Shown here piece after piece: positions 49,251-58,741 of a stretch of DNA of 64,000 bases. Below the pieces are notes generated by a model. That model did no database searches. It was not told the origin of the DNA and worked only from the letters and a program-made list of their open reading frames with translations. The position numbers and the translations under genes are program-made. This stretch comes from JAWLHU01 sp041690255 (GTDB lineage Bacteria > Bacillota > Sulfobacillia > Symbiobacteriales > Symbiobacteriaceae): assembly GCA_041690255.1 (NCBI GenBank), contig JAWLHU010000016.1:113053-177052 (forward strand), in the 5' to 3' direction. Each line of letters starts with the position of its first letter. The stretch's first letter is position 1.

Positions 49251-50516
49251 TTGGGTATTGTAGTGCAGAAGTACGGTGGTTCCTCGGTGGCCAACGCCGA
49301 GAAGTTCCGCCGAGTCGCCAGGCGAATCGCCTGGAAGCGTCGTCAGGGAGAGAGTGTCGTAGTTGTAGTGAGCGCCCCCGGCGATATGACGGATGATCTG
49401 ATCGATCGGGCCAGGGAGTTGACCAGCACCCCGCCCGCCAGGGAGATGGATGTGCTCCTCTCCACCGGCGAGCAGATCTCTATTGCCCTGCTGGCGATGG
49501 CCCTGAACGAGATCGGCTGTCCGACTGTCTCGCTGACCGGTCCGCAGGCGGGTTTCCAGACCGATGACAATCATCGGGCCGCCAAGATCCTGAATATCGA
49601 TACGGCCCGCGTCTATAAGGAACTCGCAGCGGGCAACGTCGTGATTGTGGCCGGCTTCCAGGGGATCAACCCCAACGGGGATATTGCCACCCTCGGCCGC
49701 GGCGGCTCCGATGCGTCGGCGATTGCCCTGGCCGCCTACCTCGATGCCGACGCCTGTCAGATCTTCAGCGACGTCGACGGCGTCTACTCCGCGGATCCCC
49801 GGCTCGTGCCCACCGCCGGCCGGCTGGACGAGATCGCGTATGATGAGATCCTCGAGTTGGCCGCTGCCGGCTCCCAGGTGATGCAGCTCCGCTCAGTGGA
49901 GTTCGCCATGAAGTACAAGGTCGAGTTTGAAGTGCTAAGCTCCCTGGCCCCGCTGCCCGAGGAGGGTGGCGTGGAGAAGGGTACAAAGGTGGTGGCAGCA
50001 TTGAGCCCGAATAATCATCGGATTGTCTCCGGCGTGGCCGTGGACTCCAAGATCGCCCGGATTACCCTGCTCTCCCTGCCGGATCAGCCTGGCATTGCCG
50101 CCAGGGTCTTCAGCGCCCTGGGCAAGGCGAAGATCAACCTGGACATGATCGTCCAGTCCGCCGGTGCCGTGGCCAGCGGCCTGCCCACCGCCGATATCTC
50201 CTTCACCTGTGCCCGTGACGACCTCGACCTCGCCCTGGAGGTCTGCCAGGGGCTGTTGACCGACCTTCCCGGCGCCCAGGTCGTCTACGATATCGACGTA
50301 GCGAAGGTCTCGATCGTCGGCTCTGGTGTCGCCTCCAACTACGGCGTCGCCGCCACCATGTTCGAGGCGCTGGCGGAGAAGAATGTCAACATTGAGCTGA
50401 TCACCGGCTCGGAGATCAAGATCTCCTGCCTGGTGCGTGCTTCCCAGGCGGTCGAGGCGGTCCGTGCCGTCCACGACAAGTTCGAGCTGGGCAAGCTGTC
50501 GCAGGTTGCGAAGTAG
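49251..50516 (+). CDS. lysC: Aspartate kinase
   Basis: First enzyme of the aspartate pathway to Lys, Thr and Met. Kinase start MGIVVQKYGGSSVAN, GRGGSDASAIALAAYL with the DVDGVYSADPR motif, and two C-terminal ACT domains (ITLLSLPDQPGIAARVFSAL and VSIVGSGVASNYGVAATMF). Length 421 residues matches single-function kinases with allosteric ACT domains. Start TTG 49251, AAGGAGGT 10 bp upstream. It has its own promoter and a structured leader; no consensus lysine riboswitch was recognised. Confidence 0.96.
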   Translation: MGIVVQKYGGSSVANAEKFRRVARRIAWKRRQGESVVVVVSAPGDMTDDLIDRARELTSTPPAREMDVLLSTGEQISIALLAMALNEIGCPTVSLTGPQAGFQTDDNHRAAKILNIDTARVYKELAAGNVVIVAGFQGINPNGDIATLGRGGSDASAIALAAYLDADACQIFSDVDGVYSADPRLVPTAGRLDEIAYDEILELAAAGSQVMQLRSVEFAMKYKVEFEVLSSLAPLPEEGGVEKGTKVVAALSPNNHRIVSGVAVDSKIARITLLSLPDQPGIAARVFSALGKAKINLDMIVQSAGAVASGLPTADISFTCARDDLDLALEVCQGLLTDLPGAQVVYDIDVAKVSIVGSGVASNYGVAATMFEALAEKNVNIELITGSEIKISCLVRASQAVEAVRAVHDKFELGKLSQVAK

Positions 50517-50531
50517 GTCACTCATAACGAA

Positions 50532-50570
50532 GGGGCCCTGGGCAGTCAGCCCAGGGCCCCGGCTTTTTCT
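50532..50570. terminator. Terminator between lysC and the convergent aminotransferase gene
   Basis: A perfect 12-bp stem GGGGCCCTGGGC/GCCCAGGGCCCC, 5-nt loop, then GGCTTTTTCT. Confidence 0.92.
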
Positions 50571-50583
50571 ACTCACAACTTCG

Positions 50584-51744
50584 CTAACGTACCAGCTCTT
50601 CGCCCAACGCCGCTGCCATGGTCTCGATTGTCTCGGACGTGATCGTGAGGGGCGGAAGGAAGCGCAGGAGGGAGAGGGGGGCCTTTATCCCCAGGTGGAA
50701 GCCGCGGAAGAGCGTGCGCTCCCAGACCGCCTCCACGAGGCCGGGTCGCAGCTCAAGCCCCCACATGAGGCCGATCCCGCGCACCTGCACAACCTGCTCC
50801 GGATACCGCTCCTGCAGCATACGCAGGTGTCGCCCCAGGACCGGGCCGGTGGCCGCGGCCTGGCTGATCAGCCCTTCGTCTTCCAGCGCACAGAGCACCT
50901 CGTAGGCGACCACAGCGGCAAGCGGGTCGTTCTGGTGCGACTGGGCGTAGCGGAAGCCTGCCCGGCCCACGGCAGCGGCGACGGGCGCCGAGACGGCCAC
51001 CGCACTGACCGGGTAGCCGTTGCCCAGCCCCTTGCCGCAGGCGATGATGTCGGGGAGGATCCCATGCTGCTCGTAGCCCCACCAGGTGCCCGTCCGGCCC
51101 AGCCCGGTGGTCACCTCATCGACCACGACCAGGCCGCCGGCTTCCTGCACGGCTGCCGCCAGGTGCCGGATTGGCGCTGTCGGCGGCAGGTGAATCCCCC
51201 CGGAGGCCAGCACCGGTTCCAGCACGAACGCAGCGAACGCACTCAAATCCAGGTTCCGAAGAACAGGACAGTCCGGCGTGCACGAACCGTGTTCACAGGT
51301 CTGGCAGGGGGCCAGATCCACGTGCGTCCACTCCATACCGTTGGCCTGCATGGAGGTCCCGAAGGCGCCCAGGTAGGAGCCCTTGATCGCCAGCAGCGGC
51401 TGCCGCCCCGTGACCATGCGAGCCAGCCGAATGCCCATCTCCACGGCCTCGCTGCCGGAACTGAGGAAGAGGGCCTGCCCGTCGGGGTGCGGCGTGCGCC
51501 GTAGGAGCGCCTCGGCAGCCCGCTCCGTCAGGCTGTTGCTGAAGAGCGGACCGAGGTGCATCACCTTCGCTGCCTGATCGGCAAGCGAGGCCGCGATGCG
51601 CGGGTGGCCGTAACCCAGGGCCATGCACCACATTCCGGCCTCAAAGTCTGCATACGCCCTGCCGCCCTGGTCAAAGAGATGGATTCCTGCGGCCCTGGTA
51701 ATCTCCACGGGTACGATGGAATGCGTGGGCAAGAGATATGGCAC
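50584..51744 (-). CDS. Class III aminotransferase with an inserted Cys cluster
   Basis: Fold-type I aminotransferase of the acetylornithine/4-aminobutyrate group, 386 residues. PLP Lys238 in IIACGKGLGNGYPVSAV, the cofactor Asp in VVVDEVTTGLGRTG, and the SSGSEAVEMGIRLAR phosphate site are present. Residues 147-159 contain four Cys (C147, C150, C155, C159; CX2CX4CX3C) between the substrate domain strands, a metal- or disulfide-type cluster not usual in this family. Substrate unknown. The gene is convergent with lysC and 60 bp downstream of the EAL gene on the same strand. Confidence 0.85.
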   Translation of the reverse strand: MPYLLPTHSIVPVEITRAAGIHLFDQGGRAYADFEAGMWCMALGYGHPRIAASLADQAAKVMHLGPLFSNSLTERAAEALLRRTPHPDGQALFLSSGSEAVEMGIRLARMVTGRQPLLAIKGSYLGAFGTSMQANGMEWTHVDLAPCQTCEHGSCTPDCPVLRNLDLSAFAAFVLEPVLASGGIHLPPTAPIRHLAAAVQEAGGLVVVDEVTTGLGRTGTWWGYEQHGILPDIIACGKGLGNGYPVSAVAVSAPVAAAVGRAGFRYAQSHQNDPLAAVVAYEVLCALEDEGLISQAAATGPVLGRHLRMLQERYPEQVVQVRGIGLMWGLELRPGLVEAVWERTLFRGFHLGIKAPLSLLRFLPPLTITSETIETMAAALGEELVR

Positions 51745-51804
51745 GTTCCGTCACCTCAGATCCAGGATAGCCGATTTCCGCCGGATCCGGCAGAGCCAAA
51801 TTGT

Positions 51805-54800
51805 CTATGGATCCAGCGGCGCCGGCCGGCCCAGGCCATAGCCCTGCCCGTACTCGACGCCCAGGCCGCGCAGGATCGGCAGGACCTGGTGGTTCTCCAC
51901 CCATTCGGCCACCACCATCTTACCCAGGGTGTGCGCCACGGTCGTAATCGCCTTGACCATGGCCCGGCTGGCGGCATCTTCGTGCAGGTTGCGAATGAAG
52001 GAACCGTCGATCTTCACGTAGGAGACCGGCAGGACCCGCAGGTAGTGGAAGGAGGAGAAGCCGGTGCCGAAGTCGTCCAGGGCGAAGCGGCAGCCGGACT
52101 CGGTCAGCCGCTGCATCCAGGCCTGTGCCATGGGCAGGTCGCGCACAGCGGTGGTCTCCGTGATCTCGAAGGTCAGTCGCACGGCGACCCCTGCCTCGTA
52201 GCCCTGGATCAGCGCCTCGATCTCCTGCAAGGACTCGGTCTCCCCCAGGGTCTGACCCGACAGGTTGACAAAGCAGCGCAGATCGGGGCGTCGCTGCAAT
52301 TGGGTGAGCACCTCCCGTACCACCCAGCGATCGAGCGCCGGCATGAGCCGGTACTGCTCGGCCACCGGCAGGAAGGTCGAGGGCGGCAGCAGGTTCCCCT
52401 CGGGCCCCGGCAGGCGGATCAGCGCCTCATAGTGCTCCGGCTGGCTGGTCGCCAGGCTGACGACGGGCTGGTAGTGCACCGTCAGCAGACCCAAATGGAT
52501 CGCATCGGTCAGGTAGAGCGCCATGCGGTTGCCGGTCGTGCTGCCGGTGACCTTCACCTCATCAAAGTAGAAGACGGCGTGGTTCCGCCCGTGAGTGCGA
52601 GCGGCGTTGACCGCCTCCTGGGCACAGATCAGCAGGTCCTCGGCGTCGTTGACCCCGTCCACCAGAATGCCACCCACGCTGACGCTGATCTCGACGTGGT
52701 GCTCCTGCGCACCTGCGGCGCAGGCGGCAACCGCCTCGCGCACCCGATCGGCCAACTGGACGGCCGCCTCCCGGTCCAGTTCGCTGGCGAGTATGCCGAA
52801 GCCATCGGGGCCAATCCTTGCCAGCAGATCGCCCGGGCGCATGAGCGCCTGCAGTTGCCGGGCGATCTCGCAGAGCACGTAGTCACCGACCGGGTAGCCC
52901 AGCGTGTCGTTGATCAGGCCAAAGTGATCCACATCGGCCACCAGGAGGACGGCGGGCGAGCCCCGCTGCGCCCTTGAGACGGCGGCGGTCAGGTAGTCCT
53001 CAAACGCCCGCCGGTTGGGCAGGCCGGTGAGGGGATCACGGATCGCCGACTCGCGCAGTTGCTCCTCCTGGCGCTTCCGATCGGTGATATCCTGCTTCAC
53101 CGCGATGAAGTGGCCCACCTCGCCACCTGCGGTGAGTACGGGCGTGATCGTCATCTCCTCGGTGTAGAGGTCACCGTTCTTGCGGCGATTCTGAAGCTCA
53201 CCTCGCCAGACCTGTCCCGCCAGGATCGTCTCCCACATGGCGGTGTAGAAGGCCTCACTCTGCATGCCGGACTTGAGGATCCGCGGGTTCCGCCCGGTCA
53301 CCTCCTCCATGGTGTAGCCGGTCATGCGGGCGAACGCGGGATTGGCCCACTTGATCGACCCATCCCGGTTGACGATGACGATGGCGTTGGCAGCAGCCTC
53401 CAGGGCGACCGTACGCAGGTGGCTGTCCGCCTGCACGTCGGCGGTCAGAATGGAGAGTGCGATCTGGCTGGCAAAGACCTGCAGATCGATCAACTGGTCT
53501 ACCCGGAACCCGCTCTGCAGGTGATGCAATATGGTAAGAGCGCCGATCGCCTCCTGCTGGACCAGCAGGGGCACCGCGAGGTAGAGCAGGTTCTCGTAGT
53601 GAGCAAGACCGGGAATCCCCTTGAGGTCAGAGACCCGTCCGGTCTGGACCTGACCGGTCTGAATGGCCAGGCCGCTTGGACCGCTACGCTCCGGAGGCTG
53701 GTCCCAGCGTAGGAACTGATTGGCCAGGAGGATGCTTCCCCAGCCGCGAACCGCCTTCGGCGAGATGGTACCAGGACTCTCCTTCAAGCCAATCCAGACC
53801 AGGTCGGCCTGGTAGAGGGCCGCCAGCCCGTCGCAAATCGAGCCGAGCACCTGGTCCTTTGGGTCATTTTGCAGGATGCGGTGGTTCATCTCGGTAGCGA
53901 GTTCGCTGATCCGCTCCCGCTCCTTATACCGGGTGATGTCACGCACGAGGCTGACGAGCAGCGGCTCGCCATCCACCTCGATGCCGTACGCGTAGACCTC
54001 CACCGGGAAGGCAGTGCCGTCCTTGCGCCGGTGCATCGTCTCGAAGACCATGCCCTGACTGCTCTCCCAGGCCCGGTGCAACTGCTCCGGAATCAGGGGG
54101 CGGTGCACCGCAGACCGGAGATCCCGGATATTCATCTGGGTCAGCTCTTCCCGGGTGTAGCCGTGGGCCTTGGCTGCGGCCTGGTTCGCCTCCAGGATCT
54201 GCCCGTCGGAGGGGCGGGTGAAGAGCACGATCTCGCCGGCGTGATCCACCATGGCCTGGTACCGGGCCCGCAGACCACGGGACATGCGATTGAAGGCGGC
54301 GGTGATCACGCCGACCTCATCCACACTGGTCACGGCCAGTTCCGGGCCGCTCAGATCGCCCTCCGCCATGGAGGAGAGCCGGTCAGCAAGCCGCTTGAGC
54401 GGTGCGAGCGACCAGCGCAGCATGTACCAGGTGACCGCCAGGATCAGGAGCGTCACCAGCAACATGGCGTAGAGGAAGAGGAGCTGGCCGTTGTCCTGTG
54501 CGATCTGGACGGGCTCCAGCCCCAGCAGGTAGCCCTTCGTCTGCCGCTGGAAGTCCTGGACGGGCACGAGGATCAGCAAGAGGTCCCCCGACCGCTCCCA
54601 GAGGGGGCCGCCCCCTGAGGCGACCTGTTCGATCAGGCCAGGCGAGGGCAGTGCTGAAGGGGCATGGATGGTCGCTGCGAAGGGGAAGGGCGACCGCTCA
54701 GCCCCTTCCGCACCGGGCAGCGCATAGAGGAAGTACTCACCCGTGCGCCCCTCCCGCAGGCGCTGCAGGAAGGCGGAGCCGAACTCGAGGCCGTATTCCA

Positions 54801-55317
54801 CCGTCCCGAGATGGCGCCCGTCCCTCGCCACAGGGACCACGGAACGGATTCCCCAGCCAAAGACCCCCTCCTCCAGACCGGAGACTGACCGGTGGGTCTG
54901 GTTGGCCTGGAGCACCGTCGCCCGGATAGCGGAGAGGTCATCGCCGAAGGTATCCGGATGGTGAAGCCGCAGGAACGAGGTGGCGGGAGGGAGGTGGAAC
55001 TGCGCCTGGGAGATCCCCCGCTCCTGGACCTCGTGGAAGATGGGCAGTGCGACCTCCATCAGCCGCTCCCGGTCCCGGACTTCCAGCGCATCGACCACCT
55101 CTGGCATGCTCCCCAGTGTGGTTGCGCCGACAAGGGCAGCGGTTGCCGCCTCGCTCACCTCGGAGAGAAAAGCACCCTGAAGCGAGAGCGCCTGCCTGGT
55201 CAGTTGGTCCATCTCGGCCCGCCGGAGCTGGATGAAGGAGATCGTGCCGAGGATCACGACGGTGACCACGAGAATGGCGCCCAGGGCCAGCATCATCTTG
55301 CTGACAAGGCTGCGCAT
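51805..55317 (-). CDS. Cache-HAMP-PAS-GAF-PAS-GGDEF-EAL signalling protein (probable c-di-GMP phosphodiesterase)
   Basis: A 1,170-residue membrane receptor. TM1 (about 8-29), extracytoplasmic double-Cache-type sensor to about 280, TM2, HAMP (about 302-355), PAS (355-475), GAF (490-640), PAS (635-755), GGDEF (755-920) and EAL (935-1165). The GGDEF active loop reads GPDGF, so cyclase activity is probably lost. The EAL domain keeps EALIRL, NLSG, FEITET, DDFGTGFSS, KIDGSF and the QGY motif, so it should cleave c-di-GMP. Its sensor is closely similar to that of the chemoreceptor encoded 46 bp upstream in the same operon. Confidence 0.9.
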   Translation of the reverse strand: MRSLVSKMMLALGAILVVTVVILGTISFIQLRRAEMDQLTRQALSLQGAFLSEVSEAATAALVGATTLGSMPEVVDALEVRDRERLMEVALPIFHEVQERGISQAQFHLPPATSFLRLHHPDTFGDDLSAIRATVLQANQTHRSVSGLEEGVFGWGIRSVVPVARDGRHLGTVEYGLEFGSAFLQRLREGRTGEYFLYALPGAEGAERSPFPFAATIHAPSALPSPGLIEQVASGGGPLWERSGDLLLILVPVQDFQRQTKGYLLGLEPVQIAQDNGQLLFLYAMLLVTLLILAVTWYMLRWSLAPLKRLADRLSSMAEGDLSGPELAVTSVDEVGVITAAFNRMSRGLRARYQAMVDHAGEIVLFTRPSDGQILEANQAAAKAHGYTREELTQMNIRDLRSAVHRPLIPEQLHRAWESSQGMVFETMHRRKDGTAFPVEVYAYGIEVDGEPLLVSLVRDITRYKERERISELATEMNHRILQNDPKDQVLGSICDGLAALYQADLVWIGLKESPGTISPKAVRGWGSILLANQFLRWDQPPERSGPSGLAIQTGQVQTGRVSDLKGIPGLAHYENLLYLAVPLLVQQEAIGALTILHHLQSGFRVDQLIDLQVFASQIALSILTADVQADSHLRTVALEAAANAIVIVNRDGSIKWANPAFARMTGYTMEEVTGRNPRILKSGMQSEAFYTAMWETILAGQVWRGELQNRRKNGDLYTEEMTITPVLTAGGEVGHFIAVKQDITDRKRQEEQLRESAIRDPLTGLPNRRAFEDYLTAAVSRAQRGSPAVLLVADVDHFGLINDTLGYPVGDYVLCEIARQLQALMRPGDLLARIGPDGFGILASELDREAAVQLADRVREAVAACAAGAQEHHVEISVSVGGILVDGVNDAEDLLICAQEAVNAARTHGRNHAVFYFDEVKVTGSTTGNRMALYLTDAIHLGLLTVHYQPVVSLATSQPEHYEALIRLPGPEGNLLPPSTFLPVAEQYRLMPALDRWVVREVLTQLQRRPDLRCFVNLSGQTLGETESLQEIEALIQGYEAGVAVRLTFEITETTAVRDLPMAQAWMQRLTESGCRFALDDFGTGFSSFHYLRVLPVSYVKIDGSFIRNLHEDAASRAMVKAITTVAHTLGKMVVAEWVENHQVLPILRGLGVEYGQGYGLGRPAPLDP

Positions 55318-55363
55318 AGGGACCCTCCTTCCGTGCGGGTCGGCCGGGTAAAGGGTTGCAGGC

Positions 55364-57511
55364 TTACAGCCGGAATCGGCTCACCTGCTCCATGAGTCTG
55401 GCTGTCGTCTCTGACAGGGCCGTGGAGGAGTTGGCAATCACCGAGACGGAGGCGGACATCTCCTCCACCGCCGCCGAGACCTCCTCGACAGCGGCAGCGT
55501 TCTCCTCCGAGACGGCTGCGATCGATTCCACAGCCTGTCCGACCTCGTTAGCACTTGCCGACATCTCCTCGGTCGCCGCTGTGTTCTCCTCGGTAATGGC
55601 CGCCACGGACTCCACTGCCTTCAGCACATCGCTGCCGGCCCGCTCGATCTGGCGAGAGGCGTCTGCGATCGCCAGGGCATCGGCCCGAGTCCGGTCGACC
55701 ATGGCGATGATCTGGTCGAGGGCGACCTGCACGTCGCCGGAGGCGCTCATGCCCTCGGTCACCACCTTGCTCCCGCGCTGCATCTGTTCCATAGAGCGGC
55801 TGATGCCGTCCTGGATCGAGCGGACCAGCACGGCGATCTCGCCGGCGGACCGGCCGGACCGCTCTGCCAGCTTCCTGACCTCCTCGGCCACCACGGCGAA
55901 CCCCCGTCCGTGCTCCCCGGCCCGGGCGGCCTCAATGGCCGCGTTCAGCGCCAACAGGTTCGTCTGATCGGCGATCTCGGTGATCACATCGGTAATGGCG
56001 GAGATCTCGTGGGAGAGCTTGTCCAGACCCTGCACCTGCTCCGCGGTCCGCGCGGCGGTGCGGGCGATCTCCTCCATGGAGGTAAGACTCCGCCCCACAA
56101 CCTTGCGCCCGTTGGTGGCCGACGTGGTCGCCTCCTCCGACGAATGCAGGACAGCCCCCGCCTTGGAGATCACATCGGTCGTCGCGTGGGACATCTGCGC
56201 CACCACGTCTGAGGTCTGCTGCGCCATCTCGGCCTGCTGACTGGCACCCGTGGCGATCTGGTCGATCACGACCCGCAACTGGCTGACCATCTCGGCGCTT
56301 CGCGTCGAGGCGTTGGACTGCTCGGTCGCCCCCTGTGCCACCTGCGACATGGCCTGGGCCACCCCGCCCGAGGCTTCGGCCACCTCGGCTGTGGAGCGCT
56401 TCAGCGAATCGGCCGCCTGGAGCGCCGCCTCGCAGGTCTCGTTCACACTGGCGATCAGGGTGCGCAGCGACTGGCTCATCTCGTTGAAGGCCTTGGTCAT
56501 CACCCCGGTCTCGTCCTGGCTCTTAACCGGCAGCGCCGGTCCACTCAGATCACCGCCGGCCATGGCCGTGAGGCGGGTGGAGAGGATCTTCAGCGGGGCG
56601 AGCGAGCGGTGGAGCGTCCACCAGGTGACGGCCAGGATCAGGAGGGTCAGGAGCACAAGGGCGTAGAGGAAGGTCTGATCGGCGGTCTGCCCCGTGAGGT
56701 TCAGCGGCTCAATGCCGAGCAGGAAGCCCTGGGTCGAGCCGCGGTAGTCGACAACGGGTACCATGATCAGAAGCTCGTCATCGAACCGTTCCCACAGGGC
56801 CACGTCGCTGTCGGCGATCTCCGCGAGCATCTCGGCGGAGGGCTGAAGGGACGGCTCCTTCGTGGTGCCGGCAAACCGAAGCTGGTCCATGTCGGTCTGC
56901 TCCGCGGTCGGCAGCCCGAAGAGGAAGAACTCGCCTGGGCGGAGATCCCTGAGCGCCTCCAGGAAGTGATCGCCAAAGTCGGAGCCATACTCCACCGTGC
57001 CGATATGGCGACCCTGGTAGCTGACCGGGACAACCGCCCGAATCCCCCAGCCCGCGACCCCCTTCTCCAGGCCGTAGACCGGGTTGTGGGTCTCGTTCGC
57101 CTCGATTACGGTGGCACGGATGCTCGAGAGATCGTCACCGAACTTTTGCGGCTGATGCAGCCGCAGGAACGATGTAGCAGGGGGGAGGTGGAACTGCGCC
57201 TGGGAGATCCCCTCCGCCTTCACCCGTTCAAAGATGGGGAGGGAGGCCTCCTGCAGCCGCTGGCGGTCACCGGAGGCGAAGACCCGGACGACATCGGGCG
57301 TGCTGCTCAGGGTCAGGGCACCCATGTAGGCGGAGCTGACCTCGCGATCCATTTCGGACTCGAAGGCTGCCTTCAGCGCCTGTGCCTGGTTGTTGATCTG
57401 CTCCAACTCAGCTTGGCGTACCCGAGAGGCCGAAAGGAGGCCGAGGATAATGACCGTGGCGACGAGGATCGAGCCCAGGATGAGCATCATCTTTCCGGCT
57501 AGACTGCGCAT
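55364..57511 (-). CDS. Methyl-accepting chemotaxis protein with double-Cache-type sensor
   Basis: A 715-residue chemoreceptor. TM1 (about 8-30), a long extracytoplasmic sensor with GISQAQFHLPPATSFLRLH and FGDDLSSIRATV segments shared with the EAL protein, TM2 (about 285-305), HAMP and a full MCP signalling hairpin with the highly conserved EIADQTNLLALNAAIEAARA tip. It should control CheA and motility. It is the first gene of a two-gene minus-strand operon; the shared sensor suggests that one ligand tunes both chemotaxis and c-di-GMP. Confidence 0.93.
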   Translation of the reverse strand: MRSLAGKMMLILGSILVATVIILGLLSASRVRQAELEQINNQAQALKAAFESEMDREVSSAYMGALTLSSTPDVVRVFASGDRQRLQEASLPIFERVKAEGISQAQFHLPPATSFLRLHQPQKFGDDLSSIRATVIEANETHNPVYGLEKGVAGWGIRAVVPVSYQGRHIGTVEYGSDFGDHFLEALRDLRPGEFFLFGLPTAEQTDMDQLRFAGTTKEPSLQPSAEMLAEIADSDVALWERFDDELLIMVPVVDYRGSTQGFLLGIEPLNLTGQTADQTFLYALVLLTLLILAVTWWTLHRSLAPLKILSTRLTAMAGGDLSGPALPVKSQDETGVMTKAFNEMSQSLRTLIASVNETCEAALQAADSLKRSTAEVAEASGGVAQAMSQVAQGATEQSNASTRSAEMVSQLRVVIDQIATGASQQAEMAQQTSDVVAQMSHATTDVISKAGAVLHSSEEATTSATNGRKVVGRSLTSMEEIARTAARTAEQVQGLDKLSHEISAITDVITEIADQTNLLALNAAIEAARAGEHGRGFAVVAEEVRKLAERSGRSAGEIAVLVRSIQDGISRSMEQMQRGSKVVTEGMSASGDVQVALDQIIAMVDRTRADALAIADASRQIERAGSDVLKAVESVAAITEENTAATEEMSASANEVGQAVESIAAVSEENAAAVEEVSAAVEEMSASVSVIANSSTALSETTARLMEQVSRFRL

Positions 57512-57622
57512 GGAGACCCTCCTTTTGTCGACTGGGGGGTGAATTTTGTGGCAAAAGTCTGTGCTTGATCTATTCCATAAGTGAGAATCGGTTCCTGTCA
57601 GGATCGGGAGATGTTGGTTTTG

Positions 57623-57637
57623 TGAGAGTGATTCTCA
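57623..57637. promoter_or_regulatory. Fur-family-like 7-1-7 inverted repeat upstream of the chemoreceptor operon
   Basis: TGAGAGT-G-ATTCTCA fits the Fur/PerR consensus TGATAAT-N-ATTATCA at 11 of the 14 arm positions and lies 112 bp upstream of the chemoreceptor start. A 7-bp hairpin reading (57621-57639) is the alternative. Confidence 0.35.
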
Positions 57638-57646
57638 CAAGAGAAC

Positions 57647-57678
57647 AGACCGGGACACCCGCAAGGGCATCCCGGTCT
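57647..57678 (-). terminator. Terminator after cydB
   Basis: AGACCGGGA and TCCCGGTCT (57647-57655, 57670-57678) form a 9-bp stem with an inner GC-rich region. On the minus strand it is followed by GTTCTCTTG. Confidence 0.65.
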
Positions 57679-57694
57679 TTCTCACCAGATTGCA

Positions 57695-58723
57695 CTATTT
57701 GGTTTCGGCCTGAGGATGCTCCCCCTTGAAGACCTTGAAGAGGAGCCAGAGGGCGGGGATCAGGAGTGCGAGCCCGAAGGGGAGCGTATTGAGCAGGAAG
57801 CGGATCGCGGGGATGGCGGTCGCCGAGTTGTAGGCCGTCACGTCCGGGTAGATGATATAGGGCCAGTGACCGAAGGCCCAGCCGCCCAGGATTACGAGCA
57901 CCTGCGCTACGGCGGCGAAGCGGGCCAGGCCGTAGTTCCGCCGGTAGACCGAGAGTGCGGAGACGATCGCCAGCAGCACACCCAGGACCATGGGCGGGGC
58001 CGAGAGCGGACTGGCCATGTGCTCCCAGAGGTGGGGGGAGCCGGTCGGGATCAGGGGCAGCAGGATCGCGGCCAGGGCGAACATGACACTGCCGGCCCAG
58101 AGCGAGCGCTTGCGGAAGTCCTCCTGCATCTCGCCCCTGGTCTCCACGGTCAGGTAGACGGCGGCCAGGTAGGCGGAGAGGGCGACGGTCAAGAGCCCGA
58201 TGCCGATCGTGACCGGGCTGAACCAGGTCTGGGCGGCGTTGATCGTCACGACACCCGCCGGGCTGACCCGGATCCCCCCGCCGGAGACAGCGCCTACCGC
58301 CATACCCAGGAGGAACGGGGTGATCAGCGAGGCGGCCCCGAAGATCTGGGTCCAGAGCCGCCAACTGGGGGAGGTGGTCTCTGCGTTCGCCCGGAAGACG
58401 AAGGCAGCGCCCCGCAGCACAATGCCGACCAGCACGAAGTGGAAGAGCCCGAAGAAGGCGATGGAGAGCGACTTGAAGGCCGGCGGGAAGACCGTGAAGA
58501 GGATCACGAGAATGAAGATGATCCAGACGTGGTTCGCTTCCCAGACAGGGCCCATCGCCTTGGCGATAGCCAGCCGGTGCTGTTCACGCCGCGGGCCGGT
58601 GGCCAGCAGGTCCCAGATACCCCCGCCAAAGTCGGCGCCGCCGAGGACCGCATAGGCCAAAATGGCAAGCAGGATCACAGCCCCTACCGCCAGGATCGGA
58701 TCAAGACCAAGCCAGGTGTTCAT
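57695..58723 (-). CDS. cydB: Cytochrome bd oxidase subunit II
   Basis: Membrane subunit of the quinol oxidase, 342 residues, eight or nine helices. The start (AYAVLGGADFGGGIWDLL) and the GPVWEANHVWIIFILVILFTVFPPAF region are diagnostic for CydB. It follows cydA by 18 bp on the minus strand. The terminator at 57647-57678 ends the operon. No cydCD genes are nearby. Confidence 0.95.
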   Translation of the reverse strand: MNTWLGLDPILAVGAVILLAILAYAVLGGADFGGGIWDLLATGPRREQHRLAIAKAMGPVWEANHVWIIFILVILFTVFPPAFKSLSIAFFGLFHFVLVGIVLRGAAFVFRANAETTSPSWRLWTQIFGAASLITPFLLGMAVGAVSGGGIRVSPAGVVTINAAQTWFSPVTIGIGLLTVALSAYLAAVYLTVETRGEMQEDFRKRSLWAGSVMFALAAILLPLIPTGSPHLWEHMASPLSAPPMVLGVLLAIVSALSVYRRNYGLARFAAVAQVLVILGGWAFGHWPYIIYPDVTAYNSATAIPAIRFLLNTLPFGLALLIPALWLLFKVFKGEHPQAETK

Positions 58724-58741
58724 CTCGCAGCGGCCCCCTTT

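Noticed and set aside
57570..58364. Second minus-strand reading frame inside cydB
   Set aside because: Same strand, wrong frame; cydB motifs are clear in the chosen frame and this one extends through the terminator.
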